Shown here piece after piece: positions 1-7,608 of a DNA stretch of 64,000 nucleotides. The stretch covers positions 1-64,000 of the forward strand of contig NZ_JAATVU010000021.1 in assembly GCF_013184745.1 (NCBI RefSeq), in the 5' to 3' direction. The notes below the pieces were generated by a model. It worked only from the letters and a program-made list of their open reading frames with translations, had not been told where the DNA came from and searched no databases. Within the stretch, counting starts at the first letter, position 1, and the number at the start of each line of letters is the position of its first letter. This DNA is from Mangrovicoccus sp. HB161399 (GTDB lineage: Bacteria; Pseudomonadota; Alphaproteobacteria; Rhodobacterales; Rhodobacteraceae). Position numbers and translations under genes: made by a program.

Positions 1-293
1 CCGGATCGGCCGCCCGGGGGCGATCGAGGGGCGCCCGAAATCGGCATGGAGCACCTCGAACCCGGCATCGAGGCTGGCGGGTGCGTTCGCCATCGGCCTC
101 GGACCGGTGGCGGCGCCATGGCTCGCTTGGCGACCTGCCGGATCTTCCGCAGCGGATGCTGCGCCCGGATGCGCGCCTCCGGATCGGCATGGCTGGACAG
201 CGATCCGCCCGTCCCGTCTGCACCGCGCATGCCTGTCTCCGCCGTTGATCCGCAGCGGGTGAATCATGTTCTGGAACCGGCGTCGAGATACGA
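1..293. other. left edge, no supportable gene
   Basis: No reading frame here has a recognisable protein or a convincing ribosome binding site. The minus strand is open from position 93 to the edge and could be the first 31 codons of a gene running out of the window, but the upstream sequence offers only a weak GAGG three bases from the ATG. It lies beyond the 3' end of the decayed integrase, so it could be the body of an integrated element or flanking chromosome. Confidence 0.3.
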
Positions 294-1648
294 CTATTTC
301 AGCAGCCTGGTAGAGGGCAATTCGCTCAAATGCGTTCCGGCGTCCCTCAAGGGTCCCGCCTTCGCCATAGCGGGGGCGCTTGTAGCCATGGCCCATGATG
401 TCAGCTCGCACACGGTCATCCGCACCGGTCTTCAAGAGCCGGTCTTGGACATAGTGGCGCAGGCAATAGGCAGATTGCTGCGGTGTCTCCACTAGGCTAT
501 TGTTGCGTAGATATTTTTTACCAGCGCGGACCAGCCAGACGCCTTGTGATGATACCGGGTGCAGCCCCAGCGCTTGCCAGGCGTTTCGCGGCTTCCAGGG
601 AAACGCCGAGAAGCGGGATCTCCCGGGCGGTGTGGCCGACCTTCAATGCGCGGCCATTCGCTGCAATCACAAGATGGGGGATTTTGGCTTCGACACGCCA
701 GTCCGCGGCAGGGGCGTCGGTTACCTCGGAAGGGCGCGCGCCAGTATTGACCATCGCCAAGAGGACATCACGGGCTTCCTGGTTCAGGCTCCCCAAAGCA
801 CCAGGCGGCAGAAGCTTGTCGCGTACCCAAGGCAGTGAGAAGGGCGGGCGCCGGTTTTCGGGGGCTTCCTTGAGGTTCAGCCCCCGGAAGGGGGTGGCGA
901 TGTCCAGGTCATGGGCGCGGGCCTAGGTCGAGAAGATGGTGGACAGATGGCCGAACATCTTGTTCGCGTATTGCGGCGTCAATCCGCCCGCGGTGATCCG
1001 CTCCGCCCACCATTTCCGAAAGGCCAGGGCCTGCGCCCTGGTGATCTGGTCGATTGGCGGGTCGCCGGTAATCTCTTCCCATTCGTCCAGGGCCATGATC
1101 CTGGGATTGCGCCATTTTTCAAGCTGCGCTGCGCTCTTGTGACGGTGGTCTGCCTTGGACAGCTCCTGAACCTCGGCCTATAGCCCTTTCATGTTCGGAA
1201 GGGCGGCCGGGAAGGTGCCAAGGATTGCACTAGCGACAGCGGGGCTGCCGATCCTCGCAGCGGCGGCCATGGTCCTTCGGATGACCTCTTTCGGATCGGC
1301 GCCCGGTGCCACCATCTCGCCGAGCGGTACGTAGGCAAAGCCCCTTGCTTCCGCCAGGCGGTGCGCGGCCATGTAGTGCTCGCGCGCGTTGCCGGTCTTG
1401 CCAGCTGCCAGGGCTTCCCACTCGGCGGCAATATGTTTCGCCACGTCCCCGGCCTTTACGTTCGCCTCGGCGAGGCTGTCGGTGTGCAGGGCAATCCTCA
1501 CGAAATTGACCGGCAGGCCATCCGCCCCGAGCACAAGTCCGGCCATTGCCTTGGGGACCCGCTTGACCCAGTAATACCGTCCCCGGTCGAAGGTGACGCC
1601 GGGGGCCTTGCGTGATTTCGGCATCGCGACGCCTTTGCATTCAGACAT
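294..1648 (-). pseudogene. decayed tyrosine-recombinase (phage/island integrase)
   Basis: This is a full-length but broken site-specific integrase. The N-terminal part (codons 1-156 from the ATG at 1648) has the KAPGVTFDRGRYYWVKRVPK start typical of phage integrases. The same frame continues through a TAG at 1178-1180 into a core-binding segment and through a second TAG at 923-925 into the catalytic domain with the arginine motif NTGARPSEV. It then ends at a TAA at 518-520. After a +1 shift near 520 the rest of the catalytic domain follows: CLRHYVQDR, IMGHGYKRPRYGEGG with the candidate nucleophile tyrosine, and an ERIAL tail. Seen: two nonsense codons and one frameshift. Inferred: an inactive remnant of an element that used the adjacent tRNA-Gly, because it starts just past the tRNA 3' end and reads away from it. 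The exact 3' end is approximate. Confidence 0.85.
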
Positions 1649-1787
1649 CGGAATAGTCGCTGCGCAGAGCGCGCGGTCAAGTCGAATGTTGCGGGATTTG
1701 GAACTCCGGGAAGGTCAAATTTCGCGGATTTCTTAGGTCAAGCTGCTGTTTTTATTGGATATTATTGTTCACAGCGCATCAATGCGA

Positions 1788-1861
1788 TGGAGCGGGTGAA
1801 GGGAATCGAACCCTCGTCGTCAGCTTGGGAAGCTGCTGCTCTACCATTGAGCTACACCCGC
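1788..1861 (-). tRNA. tRNA-Gly (anticodon CCC), CCA encoded
   Basis: The reverse complement folds into a cloverleaf: acceptor GCGGGTG paired with CACCCGC, D arm GCTC/GAGC, anticodon loop TTCCCAA giving CCC, T arm GAGGG-TTCGATT-CCCTT, discriminator T and an encoded CCA. The top of the anticodon stem has a G-A mismatch. It closely resembles the enterobacterial Gly-CCC tRNA. Its 3' end faces the integrase relic, the usual arrangement when an element has inserted into a tRNA gene. Confidence 0.95.
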
Positions 1862-1941
1862 CTTGGAATGACCGGATATCCGGCCCCGGAAGGGGCGTCA
1901 AGCCGGTTTTCGCAGGGCATCGCAATGCCCTGCGGCAGGTC

Positions 1942-2862
1942 TCAGCCGCGCGGATGGGCGCCGTGATAGACATCCATCAGACGCGCAGCGTCCAGCGAGG
2001 TATAGGCCTCGGTAGTCGACAGGTTGGCATGGCCCAGGAGCTCCTGGATGGTCCTGAGGTCCCCGCCGCGGTTCAGCAGGTGGCTGGCGAAGCTGTGGCG
2101 CAGCGCATGCGGCGTCGCCGTGGCGGGCAGGCCGAGCTGCAGCCGCGTCGCGCGGATCACCTTCTGGATGGCGCTCTGGCTCAGCGTGCCGCCCTTGGCG
2201 CCGCGGAACAGCGGCCCGCCCGGCGACAGCTCCCACGGGCAGAGGCGGCGGTAGCGCTCGACCGCCTCGCGGGCGACCGGCAGGACCGGCACGACGCGTT
2301 CCTTGCCGCCCTTGCCGACGATGCGCAGGCTCTCGCGCAGCGGCGCCTGGCCTGCATCGAGTCCCAGCGCTTCGGAAATGCGCAGTCCGCAGCCGTAGAG
2401 CAGCGTCACCACAGCCACGTCGCGGGCGGCAACCCAGGGATCGCGGGCCTGCAGCTCGACGGTTTCCAGCACCGCCTTCGCCGCGTCCTCGGTCAGCGGG
2501 CGGGGGAGCTTGCGGGTGTAGCGCGGCGAACGGGTGGAGAGCACCGCGGTGGCGTCGAAGGCCTCGCGCTCGGACCACCAGTTGTAGAAGCTCTTCACCG
2601 CCGACAGCGCCCGCGCCCGCGAGCGTGCCGCCAGGCCCTTGCCGGTCTCGTGGGCCAGCCAGGCGCGCATCGCCGTCAGGTCGACGGCGCGCAGGCTCGC
2701 AGGCGCGGCGCCGCCCTCCAGATAGCCGGCCATGAAGCCCAGATAGTCGCGCAGGTCGCCGCCATAGGCCAGGATCGTCGCGTCCGAGGCGTCGTCGAGC
2801 GCCTTCAGCGAGGTCAGCCAGCGTTCCAGCAGGTCGCGGGTGGCCGGGGGCAGGTCGATCAC
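1942..2862 (-). CDS. xerC: tyrosine recombinase XerC
   Basis: Chromosome-dimer resolution recombinase that acts with XerD at dif under FtsK control. At 306 aa it has the usual Xer length. An N-terminal SAM-like core-binding domain (about residues 1-105) precedes the catalytic domain. The full catalytic set is visible: R161 in GCGLRISEAL, K187 in VGKGGKERVV, H252 and R255 in HALRHSFASHLL, H278 in ELLGHANLSTTEAY and nucleophile Y287. The ATG overlaps the TGA of the upstream DUF484 gene by 4 bp, so the two are probably translationally coupled, an arrangement known for DUF484/xerC in proteobacteria. XerD is the alternative reading; the DUF484 partner favours XerC. Confidence 0.92.
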   Translation of the reverse strand: MIDLPPATRDLLERWLTSLKALDDASDATILAYGGDLRDYLGFMAGYLEGGAAPASLRAVDLTAMRAWLAHETGKGLAARSRARALSAVKSFYNWWSEREAFDATAVLSTRSPRYTRKLPRPLTEDAAKAVLETVELQARDPWVAARDVAVVTLLYGCGLRISEALGLDAGQAPLRESLRIVGKGGKERVVPVLPVAREAVERYRRLCPWELSPGGPLFRGAKGGTLSQSAIQKVIRATRLQLGLPATATPHALRHSFASHLLNRGGDLRTIQELLGHANLSTTEAYTSLDAARLMDVYHGAHPRG

Positions 2863-3554
2863 GCGAGCAGCCCGCGCAGCGTGCGTTCGCAGACCCGGCC
2901 GAACAGCTCCAGCAGGTCGGTCGCGTGGCTGGGCAGGTACTGGTCGGGATCGGAGGCCCCGATGGCCAGCAGTGCTGCCGGGGCGGTGTCGCCGAGCTCC
3001 AGCCGGTAGAGCGCCTCGCTGCGGATCGGGCCGCGGCTCTCGTCATGCAGCCGCGGCATCTTCTCGGGGACGCGGCGCAGCGCGATCGGCACCGGGCGGC
3101 CGGAGCGCCAGCTGTCGATGTAGCGGGTGATGTCGCCCATTCCCACCGGCACCAGAACGGAATGCTCGATCGGCATGCGGCCCTCGACCAGGATGCGGAT
3201 CGAAGCGGCGCGCAGGATGTCGGCGACGTCGCTGCCGAGGCAGTCGAGGAAGGCCTCCAGCTGCAGCGGGCCGATCATCGCCAGGATGGCGCGGTGCACC
3301 TGGGTGGTGGTGGAGACGTTCTCGTAGGCCGCCGACAGCACGTTCTGGTGCGTGTTCTCCAGACGGGACAGCCGGTCTTCCAGCCGCGCGATGGCCAGGC
3401 CCCGCAGGTCGATCACGTTCTTGCCGCGCATGCCGTCATCGGCGGCGATCAGCGCCGCCATCAGCTCGGGGTCCTCCAGCACGGCCCCCGCATTCCTGAG
3501 GATCTGGTCGCGCACGTCGGGCTTCACGGCGGTGGCCGTTTCGATATGGGTCAT
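2859..3554 (-). CDS. DUF484 family protein
   Basis: A 231-residue cytosolic protein of the DUF484 family, which has a GAF-like fold and commonly sits directly upstream of xerC; its biochemical role is not established. Visible features are a conserved N-terminal helix (DVRDQILRNAGAVLEDPELM), a heptad-like stretch around residues 50-70 (ARLEDRLSRLENTHQNVL), and a C-terminal GAF-like half with VPVGMGDITRYIDSW and LLAIGASDPDQY. I start at the ATG at 3554, where family similarity begins; the longer frame from 3692 overlaps the start of the divergent esterase gene and looks non-coding. Its stop overlaps the xerC start. Confidence 0.85.
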   Translation of the reverse strand: MTHIETATAVKPDVRDQILRNAGAVLEDPELMAALIAADDGMRGKNVIDLRGLAIARLEDRLSRLENTHQNVLSAAYENVSTTTQVHRAILAMIGPLQLEAFLDCLGSDVADILRAASIRILVEGRMPIEHSVLVPVGMGDITRYIDSWRSGRPVPIALRRVPEKMPRLHDESRGPIRSEALYRLELGDTAPAALLAIGASDPDQYLPSHATDLLELFGRVCERTLRGLLA

Positions 3555-3690
3555 CTGCTCTGCTGCCTCGGGCTTGTTCTTTTCCCGGAGGCTACCGCAT
3601 TTTCCGCCGCATGGGAATCTCCGAACCCTTAACGCGGGCGCGCAGGGCGGATAGGCTCGGCACCGTGTCCTGCCGATAGCGAGTGATCCC

Positions 3691-4497
3691 ATGTCCGACC
3701 TGCCGCCCCGTCCCGACGTCGTCCCGCTGGGCGACGGTCCCGCAGCGATTGCCGGGGGCGCATGGCCCGACCGCCAGATCGCGCATGTGCTGCGCCCCGA
3801 ATTGCAGTCCTTCGCCGCGGAGGCGCCGCGGGCGCGCGCGCTCGTGCTTGCGGGCGGCGGCTATACGAAGCTGATGCTGGACAAGGAGGGTACCGAGGTG
3901 GCGCTCTGGCTCGCGGCGCAGGGGATCGAGGCGCATGTGCTGGTCCACCGCCTGCCGGGCCAGGCGGACGGGGCCGGCGGCGTCTGGCCCGCCGATGCGG
4001 CGCTGCAGGACGGGCTGGCGGCGCTGGCCCATCTGGACGCGCTGGAACCCTTGCCGCTCTTCCTCTTCGGGCTGTCTTCGGGCGGGCATCTGGCGGGCGT
4101 GCTGGCCTGCCATGCGCCGGGCGCGGCGGGGGCGGTGATCACCTACGCGCCGATCAATGCCAATCACCGCCACCACAAGTACCCGCCGGGCAAGCCGGAC
4201 TATCCGCCCGCCGAAAAGCAGGCCTTCTACGATGCCTGGCCAGTCGGGCTGGCGGAGCATCCCCACGGCGTGCCGCAGGTGCCGCTGTTCCTGGCCTATG
4301 CGCTCGGCGACCGCTCGGTGCCGGTGCAGCACCTGACGCGGCTACTGGAGACGGCGGCGGAGGCCGGGCTCGATGTCGATGCCCATGTCTTCGGCCGCGC
4401 GCCGCACGGCTTCGCGCTGCGCGACCGCGCGGGAAGCCATGCCGACTGGTCCGGCATGGCGCTGCGGTGGATGGAGCGGAGGATGGGAGTGGGTTAG
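3691..4497 (+). CDS. alpha/beta hydrolase, esterase/lipase-like
   Basis: A 268-residue soluble alpha/beta hydrolase resembling acetyl-esterase/BD-FAE-type enzymes. The nucleophile elbow is GLSSGG with S129, and the likely acid and base are D207 (YALGDRSVPVQ) and H239 (RAPHGFALRD). An oxyanion-type glycine run (LAGGGYTK) occurs near residue 55. A short HRHHKYPPGKPDYPP segment at 159-173 probably forms the substrate-side lid. No signal peptide is seen. It is divergent from the DUF484-xerC pair and its stop overlaps the convergent CBS gene by 4 bp. The natural substrate cannot be inferred. Confidence 0.8.
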   Translation: MSDLPPRPDVVPLGDGPAAIAGGAWPDRQIAHVLRPELQSFAAEAPRARALVLAGGGYTKLMLDKEGTEVALWLAAQGIEAHVLVHRLPGQADGAGGVWPADAALQDGLAALAHLDALEPLPLFLFGLSSGGHLAGVLACHAPGAAGAVITYAPINANHRHHKYPPGKPDYPPAEKQAFYDAWPVGLAEHPHGVPQVPLFLAYALGDRSVPVQHLTRLLETAAEAGLDVDAHVFGRAPHGFALRDRAGSHADWSGMALRWMERRMGVG

Positions 4498-5255
4498 GCG
4501 TCCGCCAGCCGTAGCAGGAGCCGACCGGTAATGTCGCTGCGGCGGACGATTCCAATCGGCTCGCCATTTGCATCAAGCTTCGGCAGAGACTCAAGGCCCG
4601 TATCCATCATCAATCTGAGCGCTTCTGCGTTGGTCGTCGAGTGCTCTGCAAATTCGCGGGTGACTTGAAGGAGTTCGGAAAGACCGGCACCATCGCCTTG
4701 GCTTCCCAGCATGTCCATGAAAGGTTGCCGCAGTTCATCGACCGAAAGAAGCGCCAGCAGGCGCGTGCCGTCTGCTGCCGCGACTACCTTTCCGGAGTCC
4801 TTTTCGCGGAACAGCACGGTGAGGGCCGGATCGAAGGCTATGAATGTCCGCAGATAAGTTTCGATGGCGTCGGCGAGATATCCGCCGCGGCCAAGCATGA
4901 GAGACAGTCCTACCGGCTTGCCTGGCTGGAGGCGCTCGCGGAACCGTGCAAGCTGAGCAAGAGAGCCTTTCCCATAGAGAAAGATTTTCTCATCCTCAGT
5001 TGGTTCCTGAAGGCTACGCGCAATGGCGGGCGACTTCGCTTCCAGCCGGAACACGGCGCCCCAGCCGCCGGGACCCGAGATCTCGGCGATCCTTCCGGTG
5101 GCGATGCCATAGATCGCCAGAGGAAGGAGAATGGCGCTGAGTAGGCCGAGCGTGTCGGTCACCTTGTAGTGCTGATTGGCAGCAGCAAGTGCAAGGAGCG
5201 CGGCTAGGGCCAGACCCGCCAGCATGGCCGCATGGAGCGGACGTGCATGTGTCAT
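4494..5255 (-). CDS. membrane-anchored CBS-domain protein
   Basis: This 253-residue protein has two N-terminal hydrophobic segments (about residues 8-26 and 34-52) followed by a soluble region ending in a CBS-domain pair. The second CBS repeat is recognisable in LPKLDANGEPIGIVRRSDITG near the C-terminus; the first covers about residues 130-200 (FDPALTVLFREKDSGKVVA). CBS pairs bind adenosyl nucleotides and regulate attached modules, but no catalytic module is visible here, so the function is open. It reads divergently from the downstream aldolase across 212 bp and converges on the esterase. Confidence 0.65.
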   Translation of the reverse strand: MTHARPLHAAMLAGLALAALLALAAANQHYKVTDTLGLLSAILLPLAIYGIATGRIAEISGPGGWGAVFRLEAKSPAIARSLQEPTEDEKIFLYGKGSLAQLARFRERLQPGKPVGLSLMLGRGGYLADAIETYLRTFIAFDPALTVLFREKDSGKVVAAADGTRLLALLSVDELRQPFMDMLGSQGDGAGLSELLQVTREFAEHSTTNAEALRLMMDTGLESLPKLDANGEPIGIVRRSDITGRLLLRLADA

Positions 5256-5467
5256 GGGAAATCCTTCCTATAATGAATTCGAACAATGGTCGCATGCTTG
5301 GCCAAAACAGCGCCCGTGTCGAGTCCCGAGGTCCGCGGCATCCGACGAAACCGAGTTCCCGCTTCCCCTCGGCGCACGGGCGTCCTATCAGCGCAGGGAC
5401 TCCCCCCGGCGGCCTGTTTGCGTTAACAGGTCCGTGACCCGCGAGGGGAGGCCAAAGGAGAGAGCGC

Positions 5468-6121
5468 ATGAAATTCTTTGTCGATTCCGCCGATATCGAC
5501 GCGATCGCCGAGCTGAACGATCTGGGCATGGTCGACGGCGTGACCACCAACCCGTCGCTGATCATGAAGTCGGGCCGCGACATCCTCGAAGTGACGAAAG
5601 AGATCTGCGCCCTTGTCGAGGGCCCGGTGTCTGCCGAGGTGGTCTCCACCGAAGCCGGCAAGATGATCGCAGAGGGCCGCAAGCTGGCCGAGATCGCGCC
5701 GAACATCACCGTCAAGGTGCCGCTGACCTGGGACGGGCTGAAGGCCTGCAAGGTGCTCTCGGGCGAGGGCAAGATGGTCAACGTCACGCTCTGCTTCTCG
5801 GTCAACCAGGCGCTGCTGGCCGCGAAGGCCGGGGCGACCTTCATCTCCCCGTTCATCGGACGCCTCGACGACATCAACCTCGACGGCATGGAGCTGATCG
5901 CGGATATCCGCGAGGTCTACGACAATTACGGCTTCGAGACCCAGATCCTCGCCGCCTCGATCCGCTCGGCCAACCATGTCGCCGAAAGCGCGCGCATCGG
6001 TGCCGACGTGATCACCGCGCCGCCCTCGGTGATCAAGGGGCTTGTCAGCCACCCGCTGACCGACAAGGGCCTGGCGGCCTTCCTCGCCGATATCGAGAAG
6101 ACCGGGCAGAAGATCCTCTGA
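5468..6121 (+). CDS. transaldolase-like / fructose-6-phosphate aldolase
   Basis: Class I aldolase of the small transaldolase (TalC/FSA) family, acting in the pentose phosphate area of metabolism. The length of 217 aa is typical. It begins [13 protein letters not shown], has the [12 protein letters not shown] motif near residue 25, the Schiff-base lysine K83 in [12 protein letters not shown], and the [10 protein letters not shown] motif near 138. A strong ribosome binding site (AAAGGAGAG) precedes the ATG. The leader has a CCTGTT/AACAGG inverted repeat at 5413-5430. Members annotated transaldolase and FSA cannot be separated by eye; transaldolase is the common name in this lineage. Confidence 0.93.
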   Translation: MKFFVDSADIDAIAELNDLGMVDGVTTNPSLIMKSGRDILEVTKEICALVEGPVSAEVVSTEAGKMIAEGRKLAEIAPNITVKVPLTWDGLKACKVLSGEGKMVNVTLCFSVNQALLAAKAGATFISPFIGRLDDINLDGMELIADIREVYDNYGFETQILAASIRSANHVAESARIGADVITAPPSVIKGLVSHPLTDKGLAAFLADIEKTGQKIL

Positions 6122-6143
6122 TCTTCCTGCCTTCGGGACCGAT

Positions 6144-6175
6144 GCAGGGGCCGGGCCGCAAGGTCCGGCCCCTGC
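6144..6175 (+). terminator. hairpin after the aldolase gene
   Basis: A near-perfect 14-bp GC-rich stem (GCAGGGGCCGG paired with CCGGCCCCTGC, extended inward by three pairs) is capped by a GCAA tetraloop 22 bp after the stop codon. There is no long T tail (CGTGT follows), so it may work as an mRNA-stabilising hairpin or a weak terminator. Confidence 0.65.
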
Positions 6176-6260
6176 CGTGTCTGCGGCGGCGCCCTGGGCC
6201 ACGGCTGGCGCGCCCGGCCCGGCGGCGAGGCCTGCCGCGCGCCCGACGCAAGGAGGCCCC

Positions 6261-6749
6261 ATGGCTGGCGGCACTGCAGAGCAGCGCGCTGCGCCGGAAT
6301 GGATCCTCCGCAAGCTGGCGGAGCACGGGCTGCCCTACCAGATCGCCGGAGGGCTGGCCGCCGTCGCGCATGACGCCACGCGCCCGCTGAACGACATCGA
6401 CCTCTATGCGCCGCTCGGCACGGGCGCCGAAGGCTTCCTGGCGGATATCGCGGACCATGTCGTCTGGGGACCGGAGGCGGTCGCGGACGGCCCCTGGGAC
6501 ATCACCTAGCTGAAGGCGGTGCATGGCGGCCGGAAGATCGAGATCGGGGACTCGCGCGGGCGGGGGATCCTCTGTGCCGCGACCGGGGAATGGGTGGAGC
6601 AGCGCATCGGTTTCCGCCGCTGGGCGACACGCGAGGTGTTCGGCTGCAAGGTGCAGGTGATGTCCGCCGCGGATCTGGTGGCCTACAAGGCGGTGCTCGG
6701 CAGCGAGGTCGACCGGCAGGACATCCGGGAGCTTGGCGGCCTGCGCTGA
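6261..6749 (+). pseudogene. nucleotidyltransferase-fold protein, interrupted by one TAG
   Basis: Starting at an ATG with a strong AAGGAGG site four bases upstream, 82 codons are followed by an in-frame TAG at 6507-6509, after which the same frame continues uninterrupted for 80 codons. Joined, the product is about 162 aa and resembles small nucleotidyltransferase-superfamily proteins: IAGGLAAVAHD near residue 30 followed by RPLNDIDLY with the paired acidic residues, and a C-terminal VMSAADLVAYKAVLG segment ending in VDRQDIREL. TAG could have arisen from CAG (Gln) by one transition. Unless the TAG is suppressed, only the N-terminal half is made. The family's physiological role is uncertain. Confidence 0.7.
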
Positions 6750-6965
6750 TCCTGCGGCTGATCCTGCATGGCGGCAACGGAGCGGCAGGCCGGCGCCCAA
6801 GGGCCGACCTGCCTGTCCATGCGCGGATGGCGGCTGCGGAAATGCGCCGCGCTGTCCGGCGGACCGGATGCCGTTCCGGCCACGTCAGCTGGTTGCCCGC
6901 TGGCCGTGTCCTCCCCCGGAACCCCTCCGATTTCTCCAGATAGCCCGCGGAACGTTGCGTCCTCC

Positions 6966-6979
6966 TTGATCCAGATCAA
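6966..6979. promoter_or_regulatory. perfect FNR/FnrL/Anr-type box without an obvious target
   Basis: TTGATCCAGATCAA matches the FNR consensus TTGAT-N4-ATCAA exactly. It lies in a stretch (6750-7046) without a recognised gene. Leftward, 23 nt separate the box from TATCTG, which would suit a class II FNR promoter; rightward, 22 nt separate it from TCGAAT. Neither direction has a convincing gene: leftward lies the antisense strand of the broken nucleotidyltransferase and rightward the convergent bactofilin terminator. Confidence 0.6.
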
Positions 6980-7046
6980 TTCCATGCAATTTTTGCGGGT
7001 TTCGAATCGAAGAGGTTCCCGCATTGCGGGTGATCGCAAACGCAAA

Positions 7047-7069
7047 GGGCGCGCGGAAACCGCGCGCCC
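7047..7069 (-). terminator. terminator of the M23/bactofilin operon
   Basis: A perfect 10-bp stem GGGCGCGCGG/CCGCGCGCCC with a 3-nt loop lies 24 bp beyond the bactofilin stop. On the minus strand it is followed by TTTGCGTTTGCG, so it should terminate leftward transcription. Confidence 0.85.
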
Positions 7070-7092
7070 AGGTCAGGCGGCATGGATCGGGA

Positions 7093-7608
7093 TCAGCCCT
7101 GGTCGGAGGGCGCTGCGGGCGGCGGTGCCTTCGGCGCGGGCGGCGGCAGCGCTTCCTTGGCATCGGCCAGCGGGTTCTCGTGGCGCTGGACCGAGCCCTC
7201 GAAATGGGCGCCGGCCTCGATCGCGATGGTCTTGTGGATGATGTCGCCCTCGACCTTCGCGGTGGAGGTCAGGCGGACCTTCAGGCCGCGGACGCGGCCG
7301 ATCACCCGGCCATTGACCACGACGTCATCGGCAACGATCTCGCCGGAGACCACGGCGCCCTCGCCGACGGTCAGGAGCTGGGCGCGGATATCGCCCTCCA
7401 CCTTGCCCTGGACAGTGATGTCGCCCGCGGTGCGGACATTGCCGACGACGGTGAGATCGGAGGACAGGACGGACACCGGTGCTTTCGGGGCGGGAGCGGA
7501 GGGAACCGGGCTGGACATCGCGGGCGCGCCCTTCGGTTCCGCCTGGGCCTTGTCTGGTTCCCCCGCCGGCTTCGGCGCCGGATCGGTCAGTTTATTTTTG
7601 GAAAACAT
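7093..7608 (-). CDS. bactofilin (polymer-forming cytoskeletal protein)
   Basis: Bactofilins assemble nucleotide-independent filaments on the inner membrane and organise cell-wall enzymes. This 171-residue protein has a proline/alanine-rich N-terminal tail (about 1-45), a central DUF583 beta-helix region with repeating hydrophobic/glycine steps (SSDLTVVGNVRTAGDITVQG, then VEGDIRAQLLTVGEGAVVSG) to about residue 145, and a proline-rich tail. The start overlaps the upstream M23 peptidase gene by 17 bp, implying coupled translation. That context fits the known bactofilin-LytM/M23 pairs of stalked and budding alphaproteobacteria. Confidence 0.9.
   Translation of the reverse strand: MFSKNKLTDPAPKPAGEPDKAQAEPKGAPAMSSPVPSAPAPKAPVSVLSSDLTVVGNVRTAGDITVQGKVEGDIRAQLLTVGEGAVVSGEIVADDVVVNGRVIGRVRGLKVRLTSTAKVEGDIIHKTIAIEAGAHFEGSVQRHENPLADAKEALPPPAPKAPPPAAPSDQG

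Noticed and set aside
1-93. Partial minus-strand gene leaving the left edge
   Set aside because: 31 codons with a poor ribosome site and no family features are too little to call.
923-6509. Amber suppression or TAG recoding, because three disrupted frames all break at TAG
   Set aside because: TAG is the normal terminator of several genes here (the esterase, the sensor kinase, ccdA), and the integrase also has a frameshift. Independent decay explains it.
6261-6749. AbiEii-type abortive-infection toxin
   Set aside because: The nucleotidyltransferase fold resembles several families, but there is no AbiEi-like antitoxin gene and the frame is interrupted; a defence role is not supported.
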